Source: Thalassiosira profunda
Lineage: Eukaryota; Bacillariophyta; Thalassiosirophyceae; Thalassiosirales; Thalassiosiraceae
Length of the DNA stretch: 36,664 nucleotides
Reading direction: 5' to 3'
NCBI GenBank assembly: GCA_036939355.1
Contig: JALLAP010000095.1
Coordinates: 1-36,664, forward strand
In this document: positions 9,103-19,193 of the stretch, one piece after another
Position numbering within the stretch: the stretch's first letter is position 1
How the letters are laid out: each line of letters begins with the position of its first letter
Program-made: the position numbers and the translations under genes
Notes under the pieces: model-generated
What the model was told of the DNA's origin: nothing
Database searches by the model: none
The model's input: the letters and a program-made list of their open reading frames with translations, nothing else

Positions 9103-10329
9103 TCAAAGCTTTTGCATCACTATCAAAGGACTGCTCTCCGTGGGCGGCGGAGGAGACGGAGCCTCGCGCAACACCGCGTCCTCCTCCGTTCCGTCCGACA
9201 TACTTTGCCTCAGTTTCTGCGCCCAGTCTGCCCCATCTACAACGTCTACCATCATGTAGGCGTCCTCGAAGATCGTTTTGGCCAACGCTAGGTTGTTTAC
9301 GTCACTCTCGTCCTTCCCGAATGGGTTCTCCAAATCAACGGACAGCACCTCTAATCCCAGAAATGCATACGTCAAAAAGAAGACCGCGAAGCAATGCGTG
9401 AGCGGTGAGCCCGGATCGGCCTGCGTTGCGATAGGGAGGGTCAGAACCCACAAGAACAACAAAGTTCGCGCCATTTGGACCAACGAGAAGGGAAGCGGGA
9501 AGGCCACATTGCGCACTTGGCCCAAATATCCGTCGATGATTTTGTCAACCAAGCCGTTGATCCTGGTCATTGTCATCGGATGCAGCGCATCGTCCAAGCA
9601 TCGTTTTTGTTCGGCAATGGCCAATCTCAGATGATAAGACAAAGCGATCGGCGTGCGACAAATCTCCTCGAACAACGACCGCTTTGCGTGCGCGTATCGC
9701 AAGGCGTGCTCTCCGGTGAGCTGATTGTACCTCCGCACTTTGTCTCTCATATCGTCATTCAATTCGGAGACCTCCCAGGGAAGCTGACACGACGCATCCT
9801 CGTAGTCCAGGGCGCACATGCAAAGGCGGAGCAAGAGGCAGGTGCAGTACGCCACGTCGCTTCTCCATCGTTTGGCGCTTTGCGATTGGTCATCTTTCGT
9901 AGCGACAGTAATAGTGGAAACCAATTCGCGTGCGCTGCTCGTCATCTTGAACAAGTTCGCGTGCCCCTCGTCATTCCGCTTCAGAGCCATGCCCACTCTC
10001 GACACCACAAAGAACGCCACGATGAAGTTCGACGTGGTATGTCCCGCGCCCGACACCACCACCCCGTGCCGCAGCATCCACGGGTAGAGGAGGTACCGGC
10101 ACGCCAGCGTGAATACGACGTTGGCCGCGCAGAACGGAAACACCCGCGGCCACACCGAACCGTGCCGCTGAAAGATGACGCTGAGGTGGGATCGCGTGTT
10201 GTATTGGACGCCGGTGTAGCCGGGCCCCTGTCTGGGGCAGTGCTCCTCCATCGCGCGGCTCCAGAGGGTCGCCATGGGGATGGTCTCCCTCCAGGAGGAG
10301 TCCTGCTTCACATCTCGTGCTCGTTCCAT
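9103..10329 (-). CDS. Bestrophin-like (UPF0187) anion channel
   Basis: This is a 408-residue membrane protein. Near the N-terminus it has the W..R....R-type entry helix, then hydrophobic segments at about 65-85 (VFPFCAANVVFTLACRYLL), 97-115 (TTSNFIVAFFVVSRVGMAL), 290-310 (MARTLLFLWVLTLPIAT) and 320-338. The signature E-N-P-F-G-K-D-E-S-D-V-N-N (about 343-355) matches the acidic ENPFGxDxND motif of bestrophins and plant VCCN-type channels. These conduct chloride or bicarbonate. In algae, bestrophin-like thylakoid proteins take part in inorganic carbon supply to the pyrenoid, but I see no clear plastid presequence here, so the membrane is unknown. The gene faces the cysteine-synthase-like gene across a 306-bp divergent spacer. 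Confidence 0.82.
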   Translation of the reverse strand: MERARDVKQDSSWRETIPMATLWSRAMEEHCPRQGPGYTGVQYNTRSHLSVIFQRHGSVWPRVFPFCAANVVFTLACRYLLYPWMLRHGVVVSGAGHTTSNFIVAFFVVSRVGMALKRNDEGHANLFKMTSSARELVSTITVATKDDQSQSAKRWRSDVAYCTCLLLRLCMCALDYEDASCQLPWEVSELNDDMRDKVRRYNQLTGEHALRYAHAKRSLFEEICRTPIALSYHLRLAIAEQKRCLDDALHPMTMTRINGLVDKIIDGYLGQVRNVAFPLPFSLVQMARTLLFLWVLTLPIATQADPGSPLTHCFAVFFLTYAFLGLEVLSVDLENPFGKDESDVNNLALAKTIFEDAYMMVDVVDGADWAQKLRQSMSDGTEEDAVLREAPSPPPPTESSPLIVMQKL

Positions 10330-10635
10330 TTTTCACCTCGCGTGCCAAGCTCAAGCCGAGGCGTCGGCCGCCTCAAAATGGCAAGAGCAGAGCGCTCCAC
10401 GTTCTGGACTGTCACCTCGACCTCATATCGTTGACATACAGGTTGGGAGGCGGCGCGTCGGCTCGCCCTCAACTCGCCCTCCCTGCCCCAGGGGAGCGTT
10501 TCTTTCGCCCTGAAAATTTCGAGGACCCCTCCAAATACTGTATTGATTCCTTTGTATGTAGAGTCGGGCAACAAATACCTCTCGCTCGACAAGGGCTGCC
10601 TGCACGCACCTGGGCCTTGGCAGGCCCCAAAGAGG
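10330..10635. promoter_or_regulatory. Divergent spacer, bestrophin-like / cysteine-synthase-like
   Basis: This 306-bp region separates two divergent start codons and should hold both promoters. I see no motif shared with the other spacers. The + frame stays open from 10543, but the first ATG in it is at 10636. Confidence 0.45.
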
Positions 10636-12321
10636 ATGCCTCCGTCGTCCACGCCGGCAGGGGTCGCCCTCGTGGCGGCGGCCTCGCTGGCACTGCTGGC
10701 GGGCGCGTCGCTCCTCAAGCGACGTCGCCGAGAAGATACCTCCACCCAACATCAATCCATCACCGATGGAGGCTATGAGTCCCTCATCGGCCACACGCCG
10801 TTGCTCTACCTCCCGCACCTCTCGTCGCTGCTGCCCAATGGCACGAAGATCTATGCCAAGATGGAGAGCATGAATCCGGGCGGGACGGGGAAGGATCGGG
10901 CGGCGCGGAGCATGATTCTCGATGCGGAGAGTAGGGGCGAGTTGCCTCCTCCCATCAGGAGAGGGGACGGTGTAAATGCACAGAGGAATGGCGTTGGTAC
11001 TGGCAGAGATAATTGCAATGGTGGCAGAAGGGATGACGCAGCAATACGCAAAACTGGGCGTTCGAACGGCGAGCACAAATTGTCCTCCTCAACACCCCCG
11101 TCCAACATCCCTCCCGACGTCCACGACGCCATCGTCACCGCCCTCCAAAACACTCAAACGAACGGCATCCTCGTCGAGGGCACCTCCGGCTCCACTGGCA
11201 TCTCCCTCGCCTCCATCTCCTGCTCCCGCGGCCACGGCGTGATAGTGGTCTTGCCCGACGATCAATCGACTCAAAAAGCGGATTTTCTCCGGAGATTGGG
11301 CTGCGGCGTGGTGGTGGTGAAGAATTGCAGCATCAGCAATCCGGGGCATTACGTGAATGTGGCACGAAGGGTGTGGGAGTGGCTGCAGGTGGAGAGGAGA
11401 TATGATGCGTACTATTGGGAGAACGTTGCAAAGAGGAAGGATGGAAGTGCTTGCAATGGGATGGAGAGAGGACAACGACCACCCCCAAAGCTCATCAAAG
11501 CCGCCTTCATGAATCAGTTCGAGAACCTGGCCAACCTGCAATCACACTACACAACCACTGGTCCTGAGATATACACGCAGCTGGAAGGAAAGGTCGACGC
11601 CTTTGTCATGTCGGCTGGGACCGGCGGCACACTGGTCGGTGTCGGCGGCTACCTCAAGGAAAGATGGTGGAGAAACCAACGATCCAAAACCAAATGCAGC
11701 CAATCTCCACCGAGGATAGTTCTCGTCGACCCGCCCGGCTCGGCGCTCTACAATAAGATCAAGTACGGCGTGGCCTACGCCCGACAGCAGTCGGAGCAGA
11801 AGTTGAGACGACACAGGTACGATACGCTCGCGGAGGGGATCGGTCTGGATCGGATCACGGCCAACTTTGGGCTTGGATGCGAGAGCCTTCGATGGGACGA
11901 AGAGACATCCTTTGGAGATCAGATTCGCGCTCACGTGAGAAGAGGCGACGCTGCAACCAATGGCAATCATTCCCAGCCATCCAAAGCTGCGTCAGGCCAA
12001 TCCCAAATCATCGACGACGCCATCGCCGTCACCGACCAGCAGGCAGTCTACATGGCGCACCACCTCCTCCGTCACGAGGGACTGTTTGTGGGATCGAGCA
12101 CCGCCATGAACCTGGTGGGAGCCCTGAAGGTCGCCGCGCAACTGCCGCGGGGGTCCAACGTCGTGACGGTCGTATGCGACGGAGGACAGCGACACACGAC
12201 CCGCTTCTGGAACCGGGCCTTCATCGAGGAGTGGGGGCTGGTGTGGCCGGGCGATGCGGATGAGGGCGCCGATATCATAGGACTGTTGGGCATTTCCCCT
12301 GGCGGGAAGTCCACAAAATGA
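10636..12321 (+). CDS. Cysteine synthase-family PLP enzyme, membrane-anchored Cys12/Mcy1 type
   Basis: This is a fold-type II PLP protein of 561 residues. The N-terminus has one hydrophobic anchor (VALVAAASLALLAGASLL) followed by KRRRRED, as in fungal Cys12/Mcy1 proteins of the mitochondrial outer membrane. The catalytic core shows GHTPLLYL, NPGGTGKDRAARSMI with the expected PLP lysine in GKDR, the phosphate loop GTSGSTG, the DQSTQKADFLRRLG block, NQFENLANLQSHYTTTGPEI and SAGTGGTLVGVGGYL. The C-terminal FVGSSTAMN and VCDGGQRHTTRFW also match. The family resembles O-acetylserine sulfhydrylase, but its true substrate is unsettled. About 60 poorly conserved residues lie between GELPPP and VHDAIV; part of this could be an unspliced in-frame intron near 10970-11073. 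The start is the first ATG (10636); the upstream frame lacks one. Confidence 0.85.
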   Translation: MPPSSTPAGVALVAAASLALLAGASLLKRRRREDTSTQHQSITDGGYESLIGHTPLLYLPHLSSLLPNGTKIYAKMESMNPGGTGKDRAARSMILDAESRGELPPPIRRGDGVNAQRNGVGTGRDNCNGGRRDDAAIRKTGRSNGEHKLSSSTPPSNIPPDVHDAIVTALQNTQTNGILVEGTSGSTGISLASISCSRGHGVIVVLPDDQSTQKADFLRRLGCGVVVVKNCSISNPGHYVNVARRVWEWLQVERRYDAYYWENVAKRKDGSACNGMERGQRPPPKLIKAAFMNQFENLANLQSHYTTTGPEIYTQLEGKVDAFVMSAGTGGTLVGVGGYLKERWWRNQRSKTKCSQSPPRIVLVDPPGSALYNKIKYGVAYARQQSEQKLRRHRYDTLAEGIGLDRITANFGLGCESLRWDEETSFGDQIRAHVRRGDAATNGNHSQPSKAASGQSQIIDDAIAVTDQQAVYMAHHLLRHEGLFVGSSTAMNLVGALKVAAQLPRGSNVVTVVCDGGQRHTTRFWNRAFIEEWGLVWPGDADEGADIIGLLGISPGGKSTK

Positions 12322-12333
12322 GTCTTTGATGGG

Positions 12334-14632
12334 TTAAGAAGGCAGCCTCAAGCAAAATCTCTCGTTGCCCTCCCATTCGCTAACTGGGAAATGCCACGCC
12401 ATCGCACCAGTACCGGGACAAGCATTTCCCTGAATCTCGTCACTAAACACATCCGCCTCGTGAAACGCGATCTCCCGCTCCTCCCACTGATTCTCAATGA
12501 ACTCTGTGAAGTTGTAATTGACAATGTGACTGCAGCACCATCGCCGGAAGGCCCGCTCCTCGAGCAGATCCATCTTGTGGTCGCGCATTTTGTCGTTGGT
12601 CACGACGAGCGGCCGGAGTCCAGGAAAGCGCCCTTCGGCGTTGTCTTTGGGCACTGCGATGTCTTGCCCAGCGGTTGATGCTGTTTGGTTGGAGACGCTG
12701 GCCAGCATCCAGTCTGCGTGATAGCACAGTGTGAGGTCTTGCAGGACACATTAGAGGAACGGACAAGATGCCGACACTTCACTTACACAGATCATCCAGA
12801 CACATGGGTGGCACGACATACATCTTTTCCTTGAGGCTCTCCAAGAGCCCCATCTCCTCGTCCTTCAGCACCTGCATCATCCCCGCCCTCAGGTGGAACT
12901 TTTTTCGCGTGTACTTCTCTGGAAAGACCACAAGGGGATGCTCGCCCTGCTTCTCCAGTGCATCCACCATGTGGATCAACTGGTGCACGTTGACCTTGCC
13001 CCAGCCAAAGTACGCCACGTTCGCCCCGTCGACGATGGCAGTGTACGGTTTGCCCTCGCGGGCATCGAGCCACTCGGAAAACTCCTTCAGAATCTGAGTG
13101 GCAAGCTCGGCCTTCTCTGCGTTATCGCTGGTCGAGCGTCCCCTGGCGGCCAGCCTGGCAGTGTATTCCATCGACTTGTGACGAGCCATTTCCAGGAGGG
13201 TGTCGTGTACGTGAACGCGCTGGGATTGCTCCAAGACGATTAGTCGCAGTGTTGTGTCGGTCACAGGGCACTTGGCAGTGTCTTTGTCCACGGCCACTCG
13301 ATCGGCCACAAGAGCATCATCTTTGCAGAGACTTGTTACAGATGTCATGCCTTCTGACTCAGAGAGAGCACTCAGCCCGCTGTCTTTGAATCCCGATGCA
13401 AACCCATTGTGAAGTAGCTTTGCCGATTCCTCGGATATGTCCAACACATCTTCCGCCATCTCTGCAATCAGGGCATCAAGGAATCCCGGCCCGCACGGCT
13501 GCGCATATCCCAAATCTTCTGCCCCGACTATGCAGTTGGCGTTGGATCTGAAGTATCCATTCTCGGCCACTGCCGCAATGAACTCCGCATACGTGGCCGC
13601 ATCCATCTTTACTCTGGAAGTGGTCCTCATCCTATGATACAAGCGCAGCGCCGAACCGATCTCTCCCTTCTCGCAGTACAGCTTCAAGATGGGGCTGGTG
13701 GTGCGATGCCGCAGCTGCCCTAACGGCCCGTCAGAGATGCCGTCCAGCAGTGCCTCCGCGCCCGCTGCATCGCCCCTGCCCACGAGAGACTTGACCAAGA
13801 GAGTGATCGTCTTTTCCGTCGGCTCGTACAGGGCATCGTGGAACGTTGCCACCTCCGCAGCAACATATCTACCGGAAGCACCATCCGTCTCTCCCTCAAG
13901 ACTCAGGACGTATAAATAAGTGGAGAGGGTGCGGCTCAGGGGCGTCATGCCTGCCTCCAGTATCTTCTCCCACGCCACATGCAACGGCGCCGGCGCTCTA
14001 TTCTTTGCGCAGTGATCCGCCAGGTGAGCAAGCAGTACTGTTGCCAGCTTGTGTTGCGGCGGCGTGAGGCCCGTGGCATCGAGGTACGCTTCTCGCCTCT
14101 CTTGCAGTCTTTGATTTGCAGCACCGTTGGGCGGCAGAAAATGCTCGATGCCCCAACAGGACAATGTGCGCCGCTTCTCCAGCAGATGCGCCTTCACCAC
14201 CGACAGGTCCGCTTCGTTCTTGCGGAAATCGCGCATAACGTTGCGCTTGGAGACGATTTCGTCGATGGCGCCCTCGAAGGCGGCAAAGTGCTGCTCGTCG
14301 AAACATTCCCCGGAGTAGTTGCAATTCTGATCACCGTCGTCGTCCATCATGCTGCCGGACTCTACCTCGGAGAGCGTTATATCGGAGAGTGACACGTGAT
14401 GTGCCCATCCGAGCCTATCCCGGCGTCGTTTGCCCCCGAGAGGACTGTGTGGCTCCAAAGCCCCGCGATATCTTGTATGTGTTGAAAAGTGTAGAGGCAA
14501 TATCGCCCTTCCGTGAAGTGGACGAAGGCATCGATGGGTCGTGCCGATGAACGCTGAAGCGGCATCAGCTGTCGAAGAGCAGCTGGCCAGGGTGCAAAAG
14601 GACGCTAGGCGATGGACCGCCCGCTGCCCCAT
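12334..14632 (-). CDS. PRORP: Protein-only RNase P (PRORP), probably plastid-targeted; one 49-nt intron
   Basis: PRORP removes 5' leaders from pre-tRNA. The exons are 12787-14632 and 12334-12737; the intron 12738-12786 starts GTAAGT and ends AG. Joining gives DDLYLTLCYHADWML and restores 749 codons. Residues 1-40 form a signal peptide with an ASAF site, so I infer plastid import. Residues ~190-370 carry helical PPR-like repeats. The NYN metallonuclease domain has IVDGANVAYFG (near 533), then VVTNDKMRDH (near 660), which hold metal-binding aspartates, and ends with WHFP and a final Cys. Where PRORPs have a CxxC zinc half-site this protein shows CPVTD, so one ligand appears to be Thr. The start codon follows a CCAAT (ATTGG on +, 14651-14655) by about 20 bp. 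It is tail-to-tail with the cysteine-synthase-like gene, 12 bp apart. Confidence 0.9.
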
Positions 14633-14988
14633 GCTGAATAAATCAGCCCGATTGGTCCCTCCGCGGCTTCCGCTATTGACCGCCTCTGCCTCTGACTGCT
14701 GGCGTGGTAGCTGATGGACGACGCCACGGCAGTGTTGCTTTTGTGGCTGGGGCGGGGTGCTGTGTCTTGGCGGGGGGTGATGGCGGGTGACGGCCAGGCA
14801 CCAAAGAAGTCTTCTTTGCTAATGCCTTTGGGTCGGGGTCAGGGTCCTTTTCCTTTTCACTCTTCGATGCGCGCAGCAGCACTACAACAGATCCTCAGAG
14901 AGCGGACGGCCATCTAGCCGACTGGCCAGCGTTGTGGCCCAATACAGTTCTTTGGTGGGGTGGCTGTCGGAAACCTCTCTACTAATTC
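14633..14988. promoter_or_regulatory. Divergent spacer, PRORP / small plastid membrane protein
   Basis: This 356-bp spacer lies between two divergent ATGs. It contains G-rich runs around 14745-14790 and ATTGG at 14651-14655. The open frames in it have no coding character I recognise. Confidence 0.4.
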
Positions 14989-15303
14989 ATGATGACACGA
15001 TGCCTGCAAACTTTGTTTCCGGTGGTTCTCGCTCTGTGGGGAGCACCGTTGGTGACAGGCTTTTCCACACGGCACATCCATTGCATCCATGTGCACAAGC
15101 ACCGAGTGACGAAGCCATACAAATCACTTGTTCCTATTGCGGCAGGATTAGATGAGGATAACAACAACGAGGTGGAAATCTCAGAGCAGGACAAATTTGA
15201 TGGAAAGGGTTTTGCCGGCTACCTCGGGCCGTATGCTCTCGCCCTGGTGGCTTCGATTGCGGTAACGGCAGGCTTTGTCAAATACGTTTTGATGGATTAT
15301 TAG
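14989..15303 (+). CDS. Small single-span membrane protein with plastid-type presequence, unknown function
   Basis: This is a 104-residue protein. Residues 1-25 form a signal peptide ending VTG-FS, with Phe at the expected +1 position for diatom plastid import, followed by a His/Lys-rich transit-like stretch. The mature part begins around KSLVPIAAGLDED, is acidic, and ends with one transmembrane helix (GPYALALVASIAVTAGFVKYVL) four residues before the stop. The tail-anchor-like layout and small size suggest a thylakoid or envelope subunit. I do not recognise the family. The start is the first of two adjacent ATGs. Confidence 0.75.
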   Translation: MMTRCLQTLFPVVLALWGAPLVTGFSTRHIHCIHVHKHRVTKPYKSLVPIAAGLDEDNNNEVEISEQDKFDGKGFAGYLGPYALALVASIAVTAGFVKYVLMDY

Positions 15304-15770
15304 CAGCAGCACCGAATGAAATGCTCCATCACTGTGTGGGGATACTGCAAATGCGCTCCCTTCCCTTGGTGCACCCTCCAGCTAAATCTTATGACAAACG
15401 GGAGAATAACAATCGCACGACGCTGCCATCATGCCCCACACCATATTCCACATCCCCACATTGCAAATCGACATTATCTCGCATGATTTGTGTTGTGACA
15501 CATGCACCATTGCAAATATCGTAATGCAGAGGCACCATTGCAAATAATGCAGAGGCATCCCCGTACCACGCCTCCTCACTTCCCCCATCACATATCCCCT
15601 AGAACTCTCCCAATGCTCCCTTTTGACCCTTTTCGACATAAAAGGCCCAAAGGCAAAGGCCACCTTTCTCCCCACCATTTTTTTGTTGCATGTGTATGCG
15701 GTGCACACCGCCCACCCCCCAAATCACATGCACTCTTTTCCCTCAACTGCATTATGACAGCTCTGACGCC
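15304..15770. other. Convergent spacer with a two-unit tandem repeat
   Basis: This is 467 bp between two stop codons. At 15504-15554 a unit starting GCACCATTGCAAATA and ending AATGCAGAG occurs twice (28 and 23 bases). The rest is C- and A-rich. A 108-residue minus-strand open frame at 15382-15708 has no recognisable feature and I do not call it a gene. Confidence 0.55.
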
Positions 15771-16175
15771 CTACAATAATCTGCCCGGGGCACCCCCCTG
15801 CGGCAACACGGGGGCCTCATAATCCACGCCCCCCTTCCCTCCGTGCATCCCTCCCCCGCCCGCCGATGCCGCGGCCCCCTGCTTCGCCTCTCGTCGTTGC
15901 CGTTGCCTCTCTTGCGCCCGCTTCGCCCGGAAGTAATTCCCTATGCACAGCACCGTTATAAACCCGACGAGGAAGGCCACGAAGCAAATTGCCTATCGTA
16001 CACGTCAAGGGAGGACGCAGAGAGGCAGAAAGGAGTGAGTGATGAATAGGATTTGGCTCGTCCTGAACCAACAATGACGTCGTTGTGCACCGCGCGTGTG
16101 TGCACCAGTCAACAAAAGCAGACGCCTCACCAGGACGACCTCAAATATTGACCTCCCTCTCGCCTGATACGTCAT
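15771..16175 (-). CDS. Small single-span membrane protein, two exons, unknown function
   Basis: I infer exon 1 at 16131-16175 (ATG at 16175) and exon 2 at 15771-15992, with an intron at 15993-16130 starting GTGAGG and ending GATAG. Joining completes one strongly hydrophobic helix (IFEVVLAICFVAFLVGFITV) that neither exon holds alone, which supports the model. The 88-residue product then has a very basic stretch (RAKRAQERQRQRREAK), a Gly/Ala-rich part and a Pro-containing tail. The charge pattern suggests a short N-terminus across the membrane and a basic cytosolic tail. The family is unrecognised. Without the intron the only start available in exon 2 would be a GTG. Confidence 0.6.
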
Positions 16176-16408
16176 GTTAGCGGCTGCACAGGGGCAGTGG
16201 CGAGAGTATTGGTCGGCTTTGCCCGAGTAGGAGGGCGGAGCAGCGCCGGTCTTGTTGGTTCCTCGGCTTTGTTTTTTTGTGGTTTGCCTGTGTTGAGCTC
16301 GTGAAATTCACGTGATCGCCACACACCACCCTTGCAAGAGCTTGCAAGCCGGCGTGGGGATCCAGGAGGCGGCCACGCCCGGGGCGGCAGGCAACCGCGA
16401 CGCATCAG
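16176..16408. promoter_or_regulatory. Divergent spacer, small membrane protein / LRR protein
   Basis: This 233-bp spacer lies between divergent start codons. It holds a CACGTGATCG site near 16309 (an E-box/G-box-like core) and a T-rich run near 16268-16277. Nothing else stands out. Confidence 0.35.
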
Positions 16409-17700
16409 ATGGAAGAGGATTGGGTCGACTACAACGGCGGCGCGGTCCAGGAATGGCACCGGAATGCCAGCCGGATACGGGTCGCTCCAAACGTTGCTGT
16501 AATTCCTGAGGACGCCTTTATGGAGTGTGAGGATTTAATGGCGGTGGATCTGAACAACGTCACCACCATCTCGTATCAGGCGTTCAGGAATTGCGAGGCA
16601 CTGGAACGCGTGATTTGGTCCACCACCTCTTCCGTTGAGATCTGCAAGTGGGCATTTTTCGACTGCCAGAGATTGATGAAGATCAATTTGAGCAATGCAA
16701 CAAAAATTGGGCAAGGGGCATTCTATCGTTGCTATGCACTGACGAGCGTAGGCATCTTATCATCTGTCGCAGAAATTGGGTCCGGTGCATTTGCATACTG
16801 CCATGGTTTGAGGGGTGTGGAGCTCGGCGAGGAGATACATCGCATTGGGGGCGGAGCATTCATGATTTGCAATGCTTTGGATCGGGTCAAATTCCTTCAT
16901 CAATTACCGACATTGGATCACGTACATTTGAATGTTGTGCTAGGATGACAGAAGTGGAGTTGAACGAGGGGCTGCAACGCATCGGAGAAGAAGCCTTCCA
17001 AGAGTGCACATCGCTGCGCCGCATCAGCATCCCCTCAACGACATTGGAAGTCGGAGTCCATGCTTTCAATCTATGTCATCATTTGAGGCACGCAGACCTC
17101 CAGGAGGGACTCCAACAAATTGGGACGGGGGCATTCCAGCAATGTCCTTCGTTGGAGCGCATCGCCATTCCCTCATCCGTCACTTTAGTTGACAATGATG
17201 CATTTCGGAACTGTAGCAATCTTACAGAGGTGACTCTGTGCGAGGGAGTCCATGAAGTTGGTTATGATGCATTCAGCAACTGCACCTCTCTGAGCCATAT
17301 CAACATTGCACCTGTGGCATTTGTGATTGACACCGGAGGTTCCAGTTGTCAGTTGATGAGAGCAACAATGCCTGTCTCTCAGGGGAGGAGGCTGGTAGTC
17401 TCGAAGTGGATGCAATACAGAAGCCAAGGCCAGCTCGAACAGGCCGAGGCAAAGGTGAACGAAATTCTTGGCCGCAATGATCTGTCATTGATGGAAGAGA
17501 AAATCGCATCTATCCGAGAGTGGTTCGCCTACTATTACCTGTTGGATGTGACGACGATGCTCGAGCTCGCCATTTGGGGATGCAACACGAATGGCAACGA
17601 GCAGGAGCAGGGTGCGGAAGCCAGGCAGGAAAGGCGCAGAAACTGTGGAAGCGACATGAATGTCATCATTCCGGGAGTCTTGCCGTTCTTGGAGGCGTAG
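16409..17700 (+). CDS. BspA-type (LRR_5) leucine-rich-repeat protein with a 1-nt frame break
   Basis: The product is a string of ~23-residue repeats of the form I..GAF..C..L..V.L, starting at residue ~30 (VIPEDAFMECEDLMAVDL) and continuing to ~310. The C-terminal part reads REWFAYYYLLDVTTMLELAIW and then NCGSDMNVIIPGVLPFLE, a block I associate with the expanded LRR_5 family of Thalassiosira. The function of that family is unknown; a protein-binding role is inferred. The frame breaks at 16889-16891: GTCAAATTCCTTCATC would read VKIPSS if the A run had four bases rather than three. With one base added the product is 430 residues with uninterrupted repeats. The 17700 end is convergent with the EamA gene, 80 bp away. 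Confidence 0.82.
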
Positions 17701-17746
17701 AGTATTCTTTCGTAGTGGCTGGGGCGGTGTGGAGTCTCACGATCGA

Positions 17747-17770
17747 TCTAGGTAAAGAAAGAAACCTAGA
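17747..17770. repeat. Small inverted repeat between convergent genes
   Basis: TCTAGGT (17747-17753) and ACCTAGA (17764-17770) are perfect 7-bp arms around a purine loop, just downstream of the EamA stop codon. It could form a hairpin in either 3' UTR. It resembles the CTAGGTA arms at 8998-9037. Confidence 0.4.
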
Positions 17771-17780
17771 GATAGACACC

Positions 17781-19193
17781 TCACCTATCTTCCGAAACTG
17801 TCACCAACCAGAGTGCAGTTCCGATCAAGATTGCTCCGGCAAATCCATACACTCCCAGCGTCTCTCCCAGCAGAACGTATGCAAACATCGAAGAGAACAG
17901 CGGCTGGGTTGTATAAATGAGGTTGGAATCGGTCGGGTTGACCCGACTTTGACCGAAGCTCTGTGCATATATGGTGTAGGCACATGTCACCCACCCCGTC
18001 CATAGTATGGCGCCAATTGACACGCCCAATGCGCTGTCCTTTCCCCCGGCCAGCCCGTCTTCTCTGAACCCAGAGCTCATCGTCTGAAAGTATCCCGATA
18101 CACTGCTGCCTGTTTGGCTCACAAACTCCGGCGAGGTTAAATGCGTGGTGCCGATGAATGCCAGTGCAATCACTAGCGTCACGCTCAAAATCGCCTCCGT
18201 GGTTGCTTTGGAAGCGGCCAATTTCAACGGAGTGGTGCGCGGCGCGTAGGCCCCCAGTCTCACGACGTGCAATGAATATGCCACGGCCGCCAATACAATC
18301 AAGAAGTCGCCCTGCGATATGGACAGCTGGCCCACATCGAACGATCCGATGCTCTCGCTGCCGGCATCGTCCGCCCCCATGACGACGACGCCGGCGAATG
18401 CTACAATGCAGGCCAGCCACGTCGGAAGCGGCACCGCCGACAGCGTCCCCGCGGTCAGGGCCGACAGAAGAGGCACCATCACAGTAGTGAGCTGGACCAA
18501 AAACGCCGCCCTGTCGGCAGGAACGGTTTGCAATCCGACCACCTGCAGCCCGTTGCCAACGAAGAGGTAGCTCCCCAGCTCCCATCCTCCCCGCGTCGTG
18601 ATTGTTGCATCATAACCCTCTTCTTTTGCGTCCTCCCCTGTTTGCATTGTGCCGCTTTGCAATGTGCCATTCTGCGGATCGTTCTGCATGGACGACAGAA
18701 TCCCCAGCGATGCCGCCGCCACCAAATAATACCCCGCCGAGAAGACAAATCCCGGCATCGACGGGTCCAAACGCTCGTACATGTACTTGACGACGGGGGT
18801 GTAGGTTCCCCACGCCAGGGGCACCGTGAGCAGGACTAGGATGCCGAGCGCTCGGCCGCCGTTGGTTGTTCCTCCTGTGCCGAGTGCACCGTCGGTTGAT
18901 GCTCCATTGGTGTAGCTGAGCGCGTCGATACTTTCTATATCCTCGCTGCTTATTATTGGTTCTCGCTCGATCACATCTTCGGCACGTTTTGCAAAGAGAA
19001 GGCGCGACGAAGCGGCAGCCCCTCGCTCGATACCCGTGCCAGGTGGACATCTCCTCCATTGCAGTTGAGTGCACGAGATGTGAGCTTTCTTCCGATGCCG
19101 CGTCGGCGCCGGCACCTGGAAGCCAGACAGCGCCAGCGCAGAGGCCGGGCAGGTGCCGCAGGCCGCGGCGGCCACGAGCCCGAGCGCCCTCAT
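17781..19193 (-). CDS. EamA/DMT-family transporter, probably plastid-targeted
   Basis: This 470-residue protein has a signal-peptide-like start ([20 protein letters not shown]), a basic transit-like stretch, and about ten membrane helices from residue ~115. It shows the two-fold EamA arrangement: [23 protein letters not shown] opens the first half, and a second half starts near the [20 protein letters not shown] segment. [21 protein letters not shown] and [19 protein letters not shown] are typical of drug/metabolite transporters. The substrate cannot be read from the sequence. About 45 extra residues lie between helices at 18590-18720. Plastid envelope is inferred from the N-terminus only. 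A TACGTA/TATCTA element lies about 76-102 bp upstream of the ATG. Confidence 0.82.
   Translation of the reverse strand: MRALGLVAAAACGTCPASALALSGFQVPAPTRHRKKAHISCTQLQWRRCPPGTGIERGAAASSRLLFAKRAEDVIEREPIISSEDIESIDALSYTNGASTDGALGTGGTTNGGRALGILVLLTVPLAWGTYTPVVKYMYERLDPSMPGFVFSAGYYLVAAASLGILSSMQNDPQNGTLQSGTMQTGEDAKEEGYDATITTRGGWELGSYLFVGNGLQVVGLQTVPADRAAFLVQLTTVMVPLLSALTAGTLSAVPLPTWLACIVAFAGVVVMGADDAGSESIGSFDVGQLSISQGDFLIVLAAVAYSLHVVRLGAYAPRTTPLKLAASKATTEAILSVTLVIALAFIGTTHLTSPEFVSQTGSSVSGYFQTMSSGFREDGLAGGKDSALGVSIGAILWTGWVTCAYTIYAQSFGQSRVNPTDSNLIYTTQPLFSSMFAYVLLGETLGVYGFAGAILIGTALWLVTVSEDR

Noticed and set aside
9475..10434. 319-codon plus-strand frame opposite the bestrophin-like gene
   Set aside because: No recognisable domain; the minus strand carries membrane helices and the bestrophin signature.
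15382..15708. 108-codon minus-strand frame in the convergent spacer
   Set aside because: Composition is unlike neighbouring proteins, it covers the tandem repeat, and no domain, signal peptide or spliceable partner is visible.
15993..16074. Alternative 85-residue frame at 15817-16074 as the gene instead of the spliced model
   Set aside because: Its product is Arg/Gly-rich without a hydrophobic helix, while the spliced model completes one.
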